Shown: positions 8,348 through 17,008 of the stretch, piece after piece
Layout of the letters: each line of letters begins with the position of its first letter
Numbering within the stretch: position 1 is the stretch's first letter
Source of the DNA: Bacteroidales bacterium M8
GTDB lineage: Bacteria > Bacteroidota > Bacteroidia > Bacteroidales > Muribaculaceae
Length of the DNA stretch: 40,864 nucleotides
NCBI GenBank assembly: GCA_001689495.1
Contig: LUJS01000044.1
Span: 1-40,864, forward strand
Reading direction: 5' to 3'
Notes under the pieces: model-generated
What the model was told of the DNA's origin: nothing
The model's input: only the letters and a program-made list of their open reading frames with translations
Databases searched by the model: none
Translations under genes and position numbers: made by a program

Positions 8348-9469
8348 ATGCATAAGATATTGTCTTGTATCATCATATTGCTGTCGGTGTTCGTGTCGGT
8401 CCCTGTGGCCGGTGCGAAAGATTTTGTCGTAGTGCTCGATCCGGGCCACGGAGGCCGCGACGCGGGTGCTCTCGGCCTGAGGACCAACGAGAAAACCATC
8501 AACCTCAAGGTGGCCAAAAAGCTGAAGGAGCTGATAGAGGACGGCATGAGCGACGCCAAGGTGGAGATGACCCGCGAGGGGGACAGGTTTGTCCAGCTGC
8601 AGGGTCGCGCCGACTTTGCCAACTCTCGCCACGCCGACGTGTTCATCTCGATACACGCCAACTCGCTCGACCGCAAGTCGCCCTCATACTCGCGCGTACA
8701 CGGCGCCGCCGTCTATACGCTGGGTCTTGACAGATCTGACACCAACCTCGCCGTGGCCATGCGCGAGAATGCCGTGATGAAGCTCGAGGACGACTACTCG
8801 ACCGTCTACGAGGGCTTCGACCCATCGTCGACCGAGAGCTACATAGCCTTCGAGATGATGCAGCACAAGAACATGGACCAGAGCATAGCGCTGGCCGAGG
8901 CCGTGCAGAACCAGCTGGTGCGCACGGCGGGACGCAAGAACAATGGCGTGCGTCAGGCCCCGTTCTGGGTGCTGGTGCGCACGAGCATGCCCGCCATCCT
9001 CGTCGAACTCGATTTCATCTCGAACCCGCAGATGGAGAAGTACATGGCCTCCGAGTCTGGCTCGTCGGCACTGGCCAAGGCCATCTACAACGGTCTGGAC
9101 CGCTATCGCAAGGGCACCGGACGCCCGTCGGAGGGTCGCCGCCACAAGGAAGGCGTCAAGAAGAGCGAGCAGGAGATCACCGCCCCCGCCCCCGAGACAA
9201 AGCCGCGGGCCGAACAGGCCCCCCGCGCTGCCAAGGGCGAGATTGTCTACAAGATACAGTTCATGACATCGCCCAAGGTGCTCACCAAGGGACACAAGAA
9301 CTTCAAGGGGCTCGGCGATGTTGAGTACTATAAGGAGGGCGGAATGGTGAAGTACACCACAGGCTCGTACGGCACGATGGCCGAGGCCAACAAGGCCCTG
9401 TCCGGAGTGAAAAAGAAATTCTCTGACGCATTCGTCATCAAGACCCGCGACGGCCGACGTGTCAGATAG
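8348..9469 (+). CDS. N-acetylmuramoyl-L-alanine amidase with C-terminal SPOR-like domain
   Basis: 373 residues. After a signal peptide (to about residue 23, PVAGAKD) comes an Amidase_3 domain that cleaves the amide bond between N-acetylmuramic acid and the stem peptide during cell separation. Zinc and catalytic residues visible: His34 in DPGHGG, Glu48 in TNEKTIN, His103 in SIHANS and Glu221 in ILVELDFISN. A low-complexity Lys/Pro linker (about 245-285) leads to a C-terminal segment from about 290 (IVYKIQFMTS to the end) with the fold pattern of a SPOR domain, which in other proteins binds denuded septal glycan. The MCE gene follows after 55 bases. Confidence 0.88.
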   Translation: MHKILSCIIILLSVFVSVPVAGAKDFVVVLDPGHGGRDAGALGLRTNEKTINLKVAKKLKELIEDGMSDAKVEMTREGDRFVQLQGRADFANSRHADVFISIHANSLDRKSPSYSRVHGAAVYTLGLDRSDTNLAVAMRENAVMKLEDDYSTVYEGFDPSSTESYIAFEMMQHKNMDQSIALAEAVQNQLVRTAGRKNNGVRQAPFWVLVRTSMPAILVELDFISNPQMEKYMASESGSSALAKAIYNGLDRYRKGTGRPSEGRRHKEGVKKSEQEITAPAPETKPRAEQAPRAAKGEIVYKIQFMTSPKVLTKGHKNFKGLGDVEYYKEGGMVKYTTGSYGTMAEANKALSGVKKKFSDAFVIKTRDGRRVR

Positions 9470-9524
9470 TGAAAATGAACAGAAACCATAACAAACGCAA
9501 AACGCATACACAAACCTCAGCTGT

Positions 9525-10448
9525 ATGAAAAGTATCACCTCACGTGAGATCAAAATCGGTGCTGCCGTGCTCATAGCACTCGTGGCCCTCTTCTTCGGCA
9601 TCAACTTCCTCAAGGGAGTCAACATCTTCAAGGCCGCAAACTATTATTATGCGTCATATACCAACGTCACGGGTCTGGCCCAGTCGGCGCCCGTGACCCT
9701 CAACGGCTATAAGGTCGGTCTGGTCAGGGAGATCGCATACGAGTATGACAACCCCGGCCACGTGCGCGTAGAGCTGAGCCTCGACCGCAAGCTCACCCTG
9801 CCCGAGGGCTCGAAGGCAGTCATCGTCACCGACATGCTGGGCACGTCGACCGTCGAGCTGCGCCCCGGCCATTCGGCCAACATGCTCCCCATCGGCTCGA
9901 AGCTCGAGGGTGTCGAGGGTTCCGGCCTGATGGACAAGGTGTCGACCGAGCTCATGCCGACCGTGATGCAGATAGCACCGCACATCGACTCGCTGGTGGT
10001 GGCGCTGACCGCCGTTGCCGCCGACCCCGCGCTGGTCAACGCCGTGAAGCGTCTCGACGTCATCATGGCCAACCTCGAGACATCGACCACGCAGCTCAAC
10101 CGCGCCATGGCCGGTGTGCCCGTGCTGATGACCAACGCCAACACCACAATGACCAACGTGGCCGAGATCTCGAAGGACCTCGGACAGGTGTCAAAGGCTC
10201 TGGCAGCCGTGTCTGAGGACCTCAAGTCGATGCCCCTCGACTCGACCATGCGCAACATCAACCACATCACCGCCAACCTCGACAGGGCCACGGCACAGCT
10301 CAACTCGACCAACTCGTCGCTGGGACTGCTGCTCAACTCGCCCGACCTGTACAACAACATCAACAATTCGGCGGCACACATCGACTCGATCCTGATAGAC
10401 CTGAAACGTCAGCCCAAGCGCTACATACCCAGCATCAAGGTGTTCTGA
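9525..10448 (+). CDS. MCE/MlaD-family lipid transport protein
   Basis: 307 residues. A single N-terminal transmembrane anchor (about 11-28, AAVLIALVALFFGINFL) is followed by an MCE domain (about 37-115) with YTNVTGLAQSAPVTLNGYKVG-type sequence, then a long helical region rich in Asn, Thr and Leu that probably forms the coiled tunnel seen in MCE hexamers. Family role: the periplasmic component of an MlaFEDB-like ABC system that moves phospholipids between membranes. The partner MlaE and MlaF genes are not adjacent. Its stop codon overlaps a perfect 15-base palindrome (10441-10455). Confidence 0.85.
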   Translation: MKSITSREIKIGAAVLIALVALFFGINFLKGVNIFKAANYYYASYTNVTGLAQSAPVTLNGYKVGLVREIAYEYDNPGHVRVELSLDRKLTLPEGSKAVIVTDMLGTSTVELRPGHSANMLPIGSKLEGVEGSGLMDKVSTELMPTVMQIAPHIDSLVVALTAVAADPALVNAVKRLDVIMANLETSTTQLNRAMAGVPVLMTNANTTMTNVAEISKDLGQVSKALAAVSEDLKSMPLDSTMRNINHITANLDRATAQLNSTNSSLGLLLNSPDLYNNINNSAAHIDSILIDLKRQPKRYIPSIKVF

Positions 10449-10455
10449 CAGAACA
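10441..10455. repeat. Perfect palindrome over the MCE stop codon
   Basis: TGTTCTG and CAGAACA around a single A, overlapping the TGA at 10446-10448. The size and symmetry fit a dimeric repressor site or a small hairpin. No regulator is identified. Confidence 0.4.
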
Positions 10456-10482
10456 GGGTCTGAAAAATAATCATCATTTCGC

Positions 10483-10541
10483 GTGAGACCGTCCGCACAA
10501 TCGGCCCGTGCCGGGTGTTGTGTGTATATATGATGTCTCAC
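10483..10541 (+). promoter_or_regulatory. Nested three-tier inverted repeat before the META gene
   Basis: Three stems stack inside one another: GTGAGAC (10483-10489) with GTCTCAC (10535-10541), CACAA (10496-10500) with TTGTG (10518-10522), and CGGC (10502-10505) with GCCG (10510-10513) around a four-base loop. It lies wholly between the MCE stop and the META start at 10563. It may be an RNA leader structure or operator; no T-run follows, so it is not a simple terminator. Confidence 0.5.
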
Positions 10542-10562
10542 AAAAACAAATTCTTATTAGAT

Positions 10563-11450
10563 ATGAAAACCCTATCAATGATGGGCGTTGCCCTCATAGC
10601 GGCAGGCATGCTTGCCACGACATCGTGCAACTCGCTCAAGAAAACATCCACACAGACCCCCGAGAAGATGGAACAGACAGCCAAGCCCGCAGCCGGCACC
10701 GCTACCCCCGCCAAGAGTCAGGCCATCGACGCGCTGATAGGCGAGTGGTCGATAACCGAAGTCGCCGGTAAGAACATCGTGGTCAACGGCGAGGACCATC
10801 CCAAGATCACGTTCGCACAGGTGGCAGGCCATGACGACATGCTCAGGGTAATCGGATTCAACGGATGCAACTACATCAACGGCGACTGGCAGTTCTCGGG
10901 CGACGCCGTGCGTCCCGCCGGCGAGTTCATCTCGTCGCTCAGGGCCTGTCCCGACGCTCCCTACGAGAACGACATCAACGTGGCCATCAACACCGTCACC
11001 TCATACAGGCTGGTCAACGCCGAGAACCTCGAGCTGCTTGCAGCCGGCAAGGTGGTGATGAAGCTGCGCAGCCGCAACCTCTCGTTCCTGAACGGAGCGT
11101 GGAAGGTCACAGCCATTCAGGGCAATCCCGTGCCCGCCACCGCCGATGTCAAGGTGGTGATTGATGTAGACGAGTGCAAGATTCACGGCAATGCCGGTTG
11201 CAACATACTGAACGGCGATGTCGTCGTCAACCTCGACAAGGGTGACGGCATCGAGTTCAAGAACCTCGCCACGACACGCATGATGTGCCCCGACATGGAT
11301 ACCGAGCGTGCCTTCCTGCTGGCTCTCGAGCAGGTCGACACCGCAGTCAGGGGCGCCACGGCATCCGAGGCAGTGATGCGCGACGACAGCGGCAAGGCTG
11401 TGATAAACCTGACCCGCCTCTCGCCCGACCAGATAGCAGAAGGTGAATGA
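10563..11450 (+). CDS. Lipoprotein with two META/HslJ domains
   Basis: 295 residues. Starts MKTLSMMGVALIAAG with lipobox ATTSC, so an acylated envelope protein. Two META-type domains follow: the first from LIGEWSITEVAG through FNGCNYINGDW (about residues 45-170), the second from LNGAWKVTAIQGNPV through GNAGCNILNGD (about 185-285). Each has the characteristic Gly-Cys-Asn turn. META/HslJ domains are linked to heat-shock or envelope stress tolerance in enterobacteria; the molecular function is unknown. The longer frame from a GTG at 10515 would bury the lipoprotein signal, so ATG 10563 is used. No TAnnTTTG box is seen; a nested hairpin precedes it. Confidence 0.8.
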   Translation: MKTLSMMGVALIAAGMLATTSCNSLKKTSTQTPEKMEQTAKPAAGTATPAKSQAIDALIGEWSITEVAGKNIVVNGEDHPKITFAQVAGHDDMLRVIGFNGCNYINGDWQFSGDAVRPAGEFISSLRACPDAPYENDINVAINTVTSYRLVNAENLELLAAGKVVMKLRSRNLSFLNGAWKVTAIQGNPVPATADVKVVIDVDECKIHGNAGCNILNGDVVVNLDKGDGIEFKNLATTRMMCPDMDTERAFLLALEQVDTAVRGATASEAVMRDDSGKAVINLTRLSPDQIAEGE

Positions 11451-12660
11451 CAAAAATCCACGAAACATGAAAGAACCAAAAGACTGCCGGAACCTGATGC
11501 TCCTCGACCGCGAGGAGTTCGGCCGCCGTCTTGACAAGATACGCGCCGCCATGGCCCTCTCGGGGCCGGGCGGCCTGCTCATATCCGACAACGCCAACAA
11601 GTATTACCTGACGGGGCGTGTATATGCCGGATATGCCTACATACCCCTCAAGGGCGAGCCCGTATTCTTCGTGCGCCGTCCCGTCGAGCTCGAGGGTGAC
11701 GGCGTGGTCTACATACGCAAGCCCGAGGACATGGCGCTGACCATCGGCCTCAACGCGCCCGAGAAACTGGGCATGGAGACCGACACCGTGTCATACTCGA
11801 TGATAAAGAGACTGGCGGCCATATTCCCCGGCTCGGAGATTGCCGACGCCTCGGCGCTGATGCGCAGGGTGCGCTCGGTCAAGACCGACAGGGAGATAGA
11901 GATGTTGCGCCGCTCGGGCACCAAGCATGTCCACGTCTACTCGCGCATACCGCACCTGTATCGTCCTGGCATGTCGGACATAGAGCTGCAGGTCGAGATA
12001 GAGCGCCTGAGCCGCCTCGAGGGGTGTCTGGGCCAGTTCCGCATCAGCGGCGACTCGATGGAGCTGTACATGGGCAACATACTTGTCGGCGAGAACGCCG
12101 ATGCCCCCTCGCCCTATGACTTCGCCATGGGCGGCGCGGGTCTCGATCCCTCGCTGCCGGTCGGCGCCGACGGCACCATCATCACCCCCGGCACGACCGT
12201 CATGGTGGACATGAACGGCAACTATGACGGATACATGACCGACATGACCCGCGTGTATGCCCTCGGCGACATAGACCCCCTTGCCGAGAAGGCCCACAGG
12301 TGCTCGATCGAGATACACCGCGCGCTGTGCGACATGATGCGCCCCGGCACCGAGGCCAAGGAGATGTGGCACAGGGCCGAGCAGATTGTCGACGAGGCCG
12401 GGCTCAAGGCATATTATATGGGCCACCGCCAGCACGCCGGATTCATAGGCCACGGCGTGGGCATAGAGATAAACGAGCTGCCGGTGATTGCCCCGCGCAG
12501 CCGCGACCTGATAGAGGAGGGCAACGTCTTGGCCCTCGAACCCAAATTCGTGATTCCTCATGTCGGGGCGGTCGGGATAGAGAACACGTACGTCGTCGGA
12601 CACGACGGCGTGGAGTGCCTGACCCCCGCGCCCGAAGAGATTGTCAAACTCGATGTCTGA
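11443..12660 (+). CDS. M24-family metallopeptidase (Xaa-Pro aminopeptidase-like)
   Basis: 405 residues. A creatinase-type N-terminal domain (about 20-150) precedes a pita-bread catalytic domain. All five dinuclear-metal ligands are visible: Asp256 (MVDMNGN) and Asp267 (YMTDMTR), His337 (GHGVGIE), Glu366 (LALEPKF) and Glu380 (GIENTY). This predicts removal of N-terminal residues next to proline, or a related dipeptidase activity, in the cytosol; no signal peptide is present. The start at 11443 overlaps the META stop by eight bases; an ATG at 11467 (MKEPKD) is also possible. The CCA-adding enzyme gene overlaps its end. Confidence 0.85.
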   Translation: MNDKNPRNMKEPKDCRNLMLLDREEFGRRLDKIRAAMALSGPGGLLISDNANKYYLTGRVYAGYAYIPLKGEPVFFVRRPVELEGDGVVYIRKPEDMALTIGLNAPEKLGMETDTVSYSMIKRLAAIFPGSEIADASALMRRVRSVKTDREIEMLRRSGTKHVHVYSRIPHLYRPGMSDIELQVEIERLSRLEGCLGQFRISGDSMELYMGNILVGENADAPSPYDFAMGGAGLDPSLPVGADGTIITPGTTVMVDMNGNYDGYMTDMTRVYALGDIDPLAEKAHRCSIEIHRALCDMMRPGTEAKEMWHRAEQIVDEAGLKAYYMGHRQHAGFIGHGVGIEINELPVIAPRSRDLIEEGNVLALEPKFVIPHVGAVGIENTYVVGHDGVECLTPAPEEIVKLDV

Positions 12661-14116
12661 ACACCGTCTAAGAACTCTCGGACAGGTCGTGTCGCTGCTC
12701 GACCGGCCTGTCTTCCATACCATCGGCGATGCAGCCGATTCTCTCGACCGCCCGTGCTATGCCGTGGGCGGTTGTGTGCGTGACCTGTTTCTCGACCGTC
12801 CGTCAAAGGACTTTGACTTCGTCACCGTGGGCAGCGGCATTGATCTGGCCGAGAAAGTGGCGTCGGCCCTCGGACGCGGCACGCACCTGAGCGTGTTCCG
12901 CACGTATGGCACGGCACAGGTGAAGCGGGGACGCCTCGAACTCGAATTCGTGGGCGCGCGAAAGGAATCGTATACCAGCGACTCGCGCAATCCACGGGTG
13001 GAGAGCGCGACGCTCGACGAGGACCTGTCGCGCCGCGACTTTACGGTTAATGCGCTGGCCATCAAGGTGAACCGCAACGGATTCGGCGAGCTGGTCGACC
13101 TGTTCGGCGGTCTTGCCGACATGGAGGCCGGGATACTGCGCACGCCGCTCGACCCGGATGTCACGTTCAGCGATGACCCCCTGCGCATGATGCGCGCCGT
13201 GCGGTTTGCCTCGCAGCTGGGATTCGAGGTACACCCCGAGACCCTCGCGGCCATCAGGCGCAACGCCGCGCGCATATCCATCATCACCAAGGAGCGCATC
13301 GCCACCGAGCTGATGAAGATCATGGAGTCGCCCCGCCCGTCGGTCGGACTGACACTGCTGCTCGAGACCGGGCTGCTGGCCATCATATTCCCCGAGCTTG
13401 CCGCGATGAAGGGTGTCGAGACCGTCAACGGCCGCGGACACAAGGACAACTTCTATCACACCGTCACCGTGGTCGACAACGTGGCCGCCGTGTCGGACAA
13501 CGTATGGCTGCGCTGGGCGGCGTTGCTGCACGACATAGCCAAGCCCGTCACCAAGCGCTGGGACGAGAAGGCGGGCTGGACATTCCACAACCATAACTTC
13601 ATCGGTGCCAAGATGGTGCCCCGCATCTTCAGGACCCTGCGCCTGCCGCAGGACCGGAAGATGAACTATGTGGTCAAGCTGGTCGAGCTGCACATGCGCC
13701 CGACGGCCCTCGTCGAGGACGAGGTTACCGACTCGGCCGTGCGCAGGCTCATCACCTATGCCGGCGAGGACCTCGAGGACCTGATGACCCTCTGCGAGGC
13801 CGACGTGACGTCGCGCAACCGCGAGAAGGTGAAGCGGATACTCGAGAACTTCAAGCTGGTGCGCTCAAAGCTGGCCGACCTCAAGCAGCGCGACGAGATA
13901 AGCAGCGTGCGCCCGCCCGTAGACGGCAACGACATCATGGAGGCATTCGGCATCGGCGGCTCAAAGATTGTCGGCGCCATACGCAACGAGATACTCGAGG
14001 TGGCCGTGGAGCGATACGTGGACCACGGCACCCCGTTCCCGCGCGAGGAGGCCATAGCCATGATGTATGAGATAGGCAAGCGCCACGGACTCACCCCGGC
14101 CAAGCAGATTGTATAG
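12641..14116 (+). CDS. CCA tRNA nucleotidyltransferase with HD domain
   Basis: 491 residues. The class II nucleotidyltransferase core begins with CYAVGGCVRDLFLDR and continues with the catalytic acidic pair in SKDFDFV. The RRDFTVNALA motif and the PLRMMRAVRFASQL motif of the poly(A)-polymerase/CCA family follow. A C-terminal HD domain carries LLHDIAKP (about residue 305). The enzyme adds or repairs the CCA end of tRNAs; the HD domain in such proteins usually has phosphatase or phosphodiesterase activity. The start overlaps the M24 gene by 20 bases; an ATG at 12653 would overlap by 8. Confidence 0.9.
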   Translation: MSNSMSEHRLRTLGQVVSLLDRPVFHTIGDAADSLDRPCYAVGGCVRDLFLDRPSKDFDFVTVGSGIDLAEKVASALGRGTHLSVFRTYGTAQVKRGRLELEFVGARKESYTSDSRNPRVESATLDEDLSRRDFTVNALAIKVNRNGFGELVDLFGGLADMEAGILRTPLDPDVTFSDDPLRMMRAVRFASQLGFEVHPETLAAIRRNAARISIITKERIATELMKIMESPRPSVGLTLLLETGLLAIIFPELAAMKGVETVNGRGHKDNFYHTVTVVDNVAAVSDNVWLRWAALLHDIAKPVTKRWDEKAGWTFHNHNFIGAKMVPRIFRTLRLPQDRKMNYVVKLVELHMRPTALVEDEVTDSAVRRLITYAGEDLEDLMTLCEADVTSRNREKVKRILENFKLVRSKLADLKQRDEISSVRPPVDGNDIMEAFGIGGSKIVGAIRNEILEVAVERYVDHGTPFPREEAIAMMYEIGKRHGLTPAKQIV

Positions 14117-14118
14117 AC

Positions 14119-14124
14119 AGGAGG
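14119..14124 (+). promoter_or_regulatory. Unusually good Shine-Dalgarno site before queD
   Basis: AGGAGG with six bases to the ATG at 14131. Such a site is rare among the starts in this window, where initiation mostly lacks recognisable SD sequences. It fixes the queD start. Confidence 0.65.
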
Positions 14125-14130
14125 ACTGAA

Positions 14131-14463
14131 ATGTATTATATCACCAAACGATTCGAGCTCGCCGGGTGTCACCGTCTCGAGCTGTCATACGAGAGCAAGT
14201 GCTCGAGGATGCACGGACACAACTGGATAGTGACAGTGCACTGCAAGTCGGCCGAGCTCAACGCCGACGGCATGGTGACGGACTTCTCGCACATCAAGGA
14301 GTCGATCACCTCGAGGCTCGATCACGGCAACTTCAACGAACTGCTGCCGTTCAACCCCACGGCCGAGAACATAGCGCGCTGGATATGCGAGCAGATACCG
14401 ACATGCTGGCGCGTGGACGTGCAGGAGAGCGAGGGGAACACCGCAAGCTACGAAAAAGACTGA
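14131..14463 (+). CDS. queD: 6-carboxytetrahydropterin synthase
   Basis: 110 residues, a normal length for a single QueD subunit. It converts dihydroneopterin triphosphate to 6-carboxytetrahydropterin, the second step towards the 7-deazaguanine of queuosine. Zinc ligands His14 (AGCHRLE), His28 and His30 (MHGHNW) are visible, with catalytic Cys24, the Asp64-His65 pair (LDHGNFNE) and substrate-binding Glu near residues 99-101 (VQESEGNTASY). queE begins four bases downstream, so the two consecutive pathway steps are translated together. QueC and QueF are not in the window. Confidence 0.93.
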   Translation: MYYITKRFELAGCHRLELSYESKCSRMHGHNWIVTVHCKSAELNADGMVTDFSHIKESITSRLDHGNFNELLPFNPTAENIARWICEQIPTCWRVDVQESEGNTASYEKD

Positions 14464-14467
14464 GAGC

Positions 14468-15019
14468 ATGGCTTATCTGGTCAACGAAATATTCTATTCC
14501 CTTCAGGGCGAGGGATATTATACAGGAACGCCGGCAGTGTTCCTGCGCCTGAGCGGGTGCAACCTGCGCTGTCCGTTCTGCGACACCGACCACTCGGCAT
14601 CCGAGCCGATGGAGATCGACACCCTCGTGGACAGGCTGCTGGGCTATCCCTCGCGCCACCTCGTGATAACCGGCGGCGAGCCCTCGCTGCAGGTGGACCG
14701 ACTGCTGATAGAGGTGCTGCACGATGCCGGATTCTATGTCCAGATAGAGACCAACGGCACCAACCGCCTGCCCGACAACATAGACTGGGTGACATGCTCG
14801 CCCAAGGAGGGGGGCAAGGTGGTGATAGACCGCATCGACGAGCTCAAGGTGGTATATACGGGCGCCGACCCCGAGCCGGTGGCCATGTCGGTCAACGCCC
14901 TGCACTATTTCCTGCAGCCGTGCAGCGGGGCCAACATCCCCGAGACAGTCCGTTACATACTGGACCATCCGCACTGGCGGCTTTCGCTACAGACACATAA
15001 ACTCATCGACATACAATGA
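14468..15019 (+). CDS. queE: 7-carboxy-7-deazaguanine synthase (radical SAM)
   Basis: 183 residues. The radical-SAM cluster motif CxxxCxxC is seen as Cys31, Cys35 and Cys38 in SGCNLRCPFCDT. The N-terminal EIFYSLQGEG and the GGEPSLQ motif are typical of QueE. It rearranges 6-carboxytetrahydropterin, the QueD product, to 7-carboxy-7-deazaguanine using SAM and a 4Fe-4S cluster. The protein is of the short type. Its stop overlaps the next start by four bases (ATGA), linking it to the 5'-nucleotidase gene. Confidence 0.93.
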   Translation: MAYLVNEIFYSLQGEGYYTGTPAVFLRLSGCNLRCPFCDTDHSASEPMEIDTLVDRLLGYPSRHLVITGGEPSLQVDRLLIEVLHDAGFYVQIETNGTNRLPDNIDWVTCSPKEGGKVVIDRIDELKVVYTGADPEPVAMSVNALHYFLQPCSGANIPETVRYILDHPHWRLSLQTHKLIDIQ

Positions 15020-16548
15020 AACCGCGATTACTACTGGCCTGCATGCTGCTGCCGGGACTCATGGCAGTGAGCTCGTGCGGCAACAAGGGTGGCGCCTCGG
15101 ACGACGCCGACCATCTGGTGATACTCCACACCAACGACACACACTCGACCATCGAGCCCGACCGCCACGACATGGGCGGCGTGGCCCGCCGCAAGGTGCT
15201 GATAGACAGCGTGCGCGGCGTGCATCAGAATGTCATGCTGGTCGATGCCGGCGATGCCGTGCAGGGGTCGCTGTACTACACGCTGTTCGGCGGCGAGGTA
15301 GAGCGCAAGCTGATGAACGCCCTCGGCTATGACATACAGATACTGGGCAATCACGAGTTCGACAAGGGCATGGACGAGCTGGCCCGCCAGTGGAAGCAGG
15401 TCGACGCCACGCGCCTCAGCACCAACTATGACTTCACGGGCTCGACCCTCGACGGCCTGTTCGTGCCCTCGGTCATCAAGGAGTTCAACGGCCACAAGGT
15501 CGGATTCATCGGCATCAACCTCAACCCCGAGGGCATAGTGTCGGGGCCCAACTATGAGGGTGTCAAGTACAAGGACGCCGTCGAGGCCGCCAACGCCGAG
15601 GCCGCCCGTCTGAAACAGGAGGGCGCCGAGCGCGTCATCGCCATCAGTCACATAGGCTATGACAACGACAACGACTATAGCGACGTCAAGCTGGCAGAGG
15701 CATCCAAGGACATCGACATCATCATCGGCGGACACTCGCACACCACCATAGACCCCGCCAAGGCCGAGCCGGCATGGCGCGTGGCAAATGCCGAGGGTGA
15801 CTCGGTGGCGGTGTTGCAGACAGGATATGCCGGCGCACGTCTGGGCGAGGTGGACATCGACCTGAATACCGGCAAGGTGAATGCGAGGCTTATACCCGTG
15901 GACTCGCGCCTCGACAGCCGCGTGGGCCCCGAGATTCCGGCCATCATAGCACCCTACAAGCACAAGGTGGACTCGGTGCGCGGACTTGTGGTGGGCAACT
16001 CGCCCCACGAGTTTGACCGCAAGTCGCCCGAGATGCTCAACCTGCTCAGCGACTTTGTCAAGGAGACCGGCGCCGAGATACTGGGCAAGCCCATTGACCT
16101 TGCCATAATGAACAAGGGTGGCATACGCAACTCGCTGGCCAAGGGCCCCGTGACAAAGGGCGAGATCATCGACATAGCTCCGTTTGACAACTCGATAGTC
16201 GTGCTCGACATCAAGGGCTCGGACCTGCTCGAGAACATCGGCATCATGGCCGCGCAGGAGGGCAACGGCGTCAGCGGCAATGTCAAGGTGCTCTATGACC
16301 CCTCGACCCACGAGGTGAACTCGGCCACCATAGATGGCAAGCCCATAGACCCCGAGCGCCACTACAGACTGGCCACCATAGACTATCTCGCGGCCGGAAA
16401 CGACTACATGGAGCCCCTGAAGCGCGCCGTGCCGATGGCCAAGAGCAAGAACGTGCTCTATCTGGAACTGATGGACAGATTCCAGAAGGGCAAGATGGAC
16501 CACCTGACGGCAAATCCCGACAAGACGGCACGAATGACATCTTTCTGA
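15016..16548 (+). CDS. 5'-nucleotidase/UDP-sugar hydrolase-type lipoprotein
   Basis: 510 residues. A lipoprotein signal ends in AVSSC (Cys21). The N-terminal metallophosphatase domain shows ILHTNDTHS (about 37-44), the DAGDAVQGS segment, LGNHEFDKG and GGHSHT, the usual dimetal ligands. The C-terminal 5'-nucleotidase domain starts near residue 310 and contains MNKGGIRN and the APFDNSIV segment. Expected to dephosphorylate extracytoplasmic nucleotides for salvage. Both domains are in one chain, whereas I recall related Bacteroides proteins often having them as two genes. It overlaps queE by four bases. Confidence 0.88.
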   Translation: MKPRLLLACMLLPGLMAVSSCGNKGGASDDADHLVILHTNDTHSTIEPDRHDMGGVARRKVLIDSVRGVHQNVMLVDAGDAVQGSLYYTLFGGEVERKLMNALGYDIQILGNHEFDKGMDELARQWKQVDATRLSTNYDFTGSTLDGLFVPSVIKEFNGHKVGFIGINLNPEGIVSGPNYEGVKYKDAVEAANAEAARLKQEGAERVIAISHIGYDNDNDYSDVKLAEASKDIDIIIGGHSHTTIDPAKAEPAWRVANAEGDSVAVLQTGYAGARLGEVDIDLNTGKVNARLIPVDSRLDSRVGPEIPAIIAPYKHKVDSVRGLVVGNSPHEFDRKSPEMLNLLSDFVKETGAEILGKPIDLAIMNKGGIRNSLAKGPVTKGEIIDIAPFDNSIVVLDIKGSDLLENIGIMAAQEGNGVSGNVKVLYDPSTHEVNSATIDGKPIDPERHYRLATIDYLAAGNDYMEPLKRAVPMAKSKNVLYLELMDRFQKGKMDHLTANPDKTARMTSF

Positions 16549-16555
16549 CGGCATT

Positions 16556-16930
16556 ATGAACGGATGGCTCACGGTGGGACTGCTTGTGGTCTCGAACATA
16601 TTCATGACCTTCGCGTGGTACGGACAGCTCAAGCTGCAGCAGATGAAGGTCATCACCTCTGATACTCCTCTCTATATCGTCATACTGATGTCGTGGGGCA
16701 TAGCCCTGTTCGAATACTGTTTCATGGTGCCTGCCAACAGGTATGGCTTTCTTGACAACGGCGGCGCGTTCAGCCTGCTGCAGCTCAAGGTGATTCAGGA
16801 AGTGATCTCGCTGCTGATATTCACGGTCTTCACGATACTCTTCTTCAGGGGCGAGGCCCTGCACTGGAATCATTTCCTCGCCTTCTGCCTGCTGATAATC
16901 GCAGTCTATCTGGTGTTCATGGAGAACTGA
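16556..16930 (+). CDS. DMT-family small membrane protein (DUF486 type)
   Basis: 124 residues, almost all in four hydrophobic segments (about 5-20, 38-58, 76-97 and 103-121). The GWLTVGLLVVSNIFMTFAWYG start and the FEYCFMVPANRYGF motif match the small DUF486 branch of the drug/metabolite transporter superfamily. The transported substrate is unknown. It follows the 5'-nucleotidase gene by seven bases and is the last gene before a long terminator hairpin. Confidence 0.82.
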   Translation: MNGWLTVGLLVVSNIFMTFAWYGQLKLQQMKVITSDTPLYIVILMSWGIALFEYCFMVPANRYGFLDNGGAFSLLQLKVIQEVISLLIFTVFTILFFRGEALHWNHFLAFCLLIIAVYLVFMEN

Positions 16931-16947
16931 AAGGATACATAACAAAT

Positions 16948-16990
16948 AATACACGGCGGGCCGCCCGGTTTGGGCGGCCCGCCGTGTATT
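16948..16990. terminator. Bidirectional 19-bp hairpin between convergent genes
   Basis: Perfect stem 16948-16966 with 16972-16990 and a five-base loop. It sits between the DMT gene (+, ends 16930) and the transporter gene (-, ends 17009). T-runs are short on both sides, so termination may rely on stem strength. Confidence 0.75.
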
Positions 16991-17008
16991 GTATTGCTTG
17001 TGTCAGTG

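Noticed and set aside
15031..16656. 541-residue minus-strand frame
   Set aside because: It is a shadow of the 5'-nucleotidase gene, whose motifs are complete on the plus strand.
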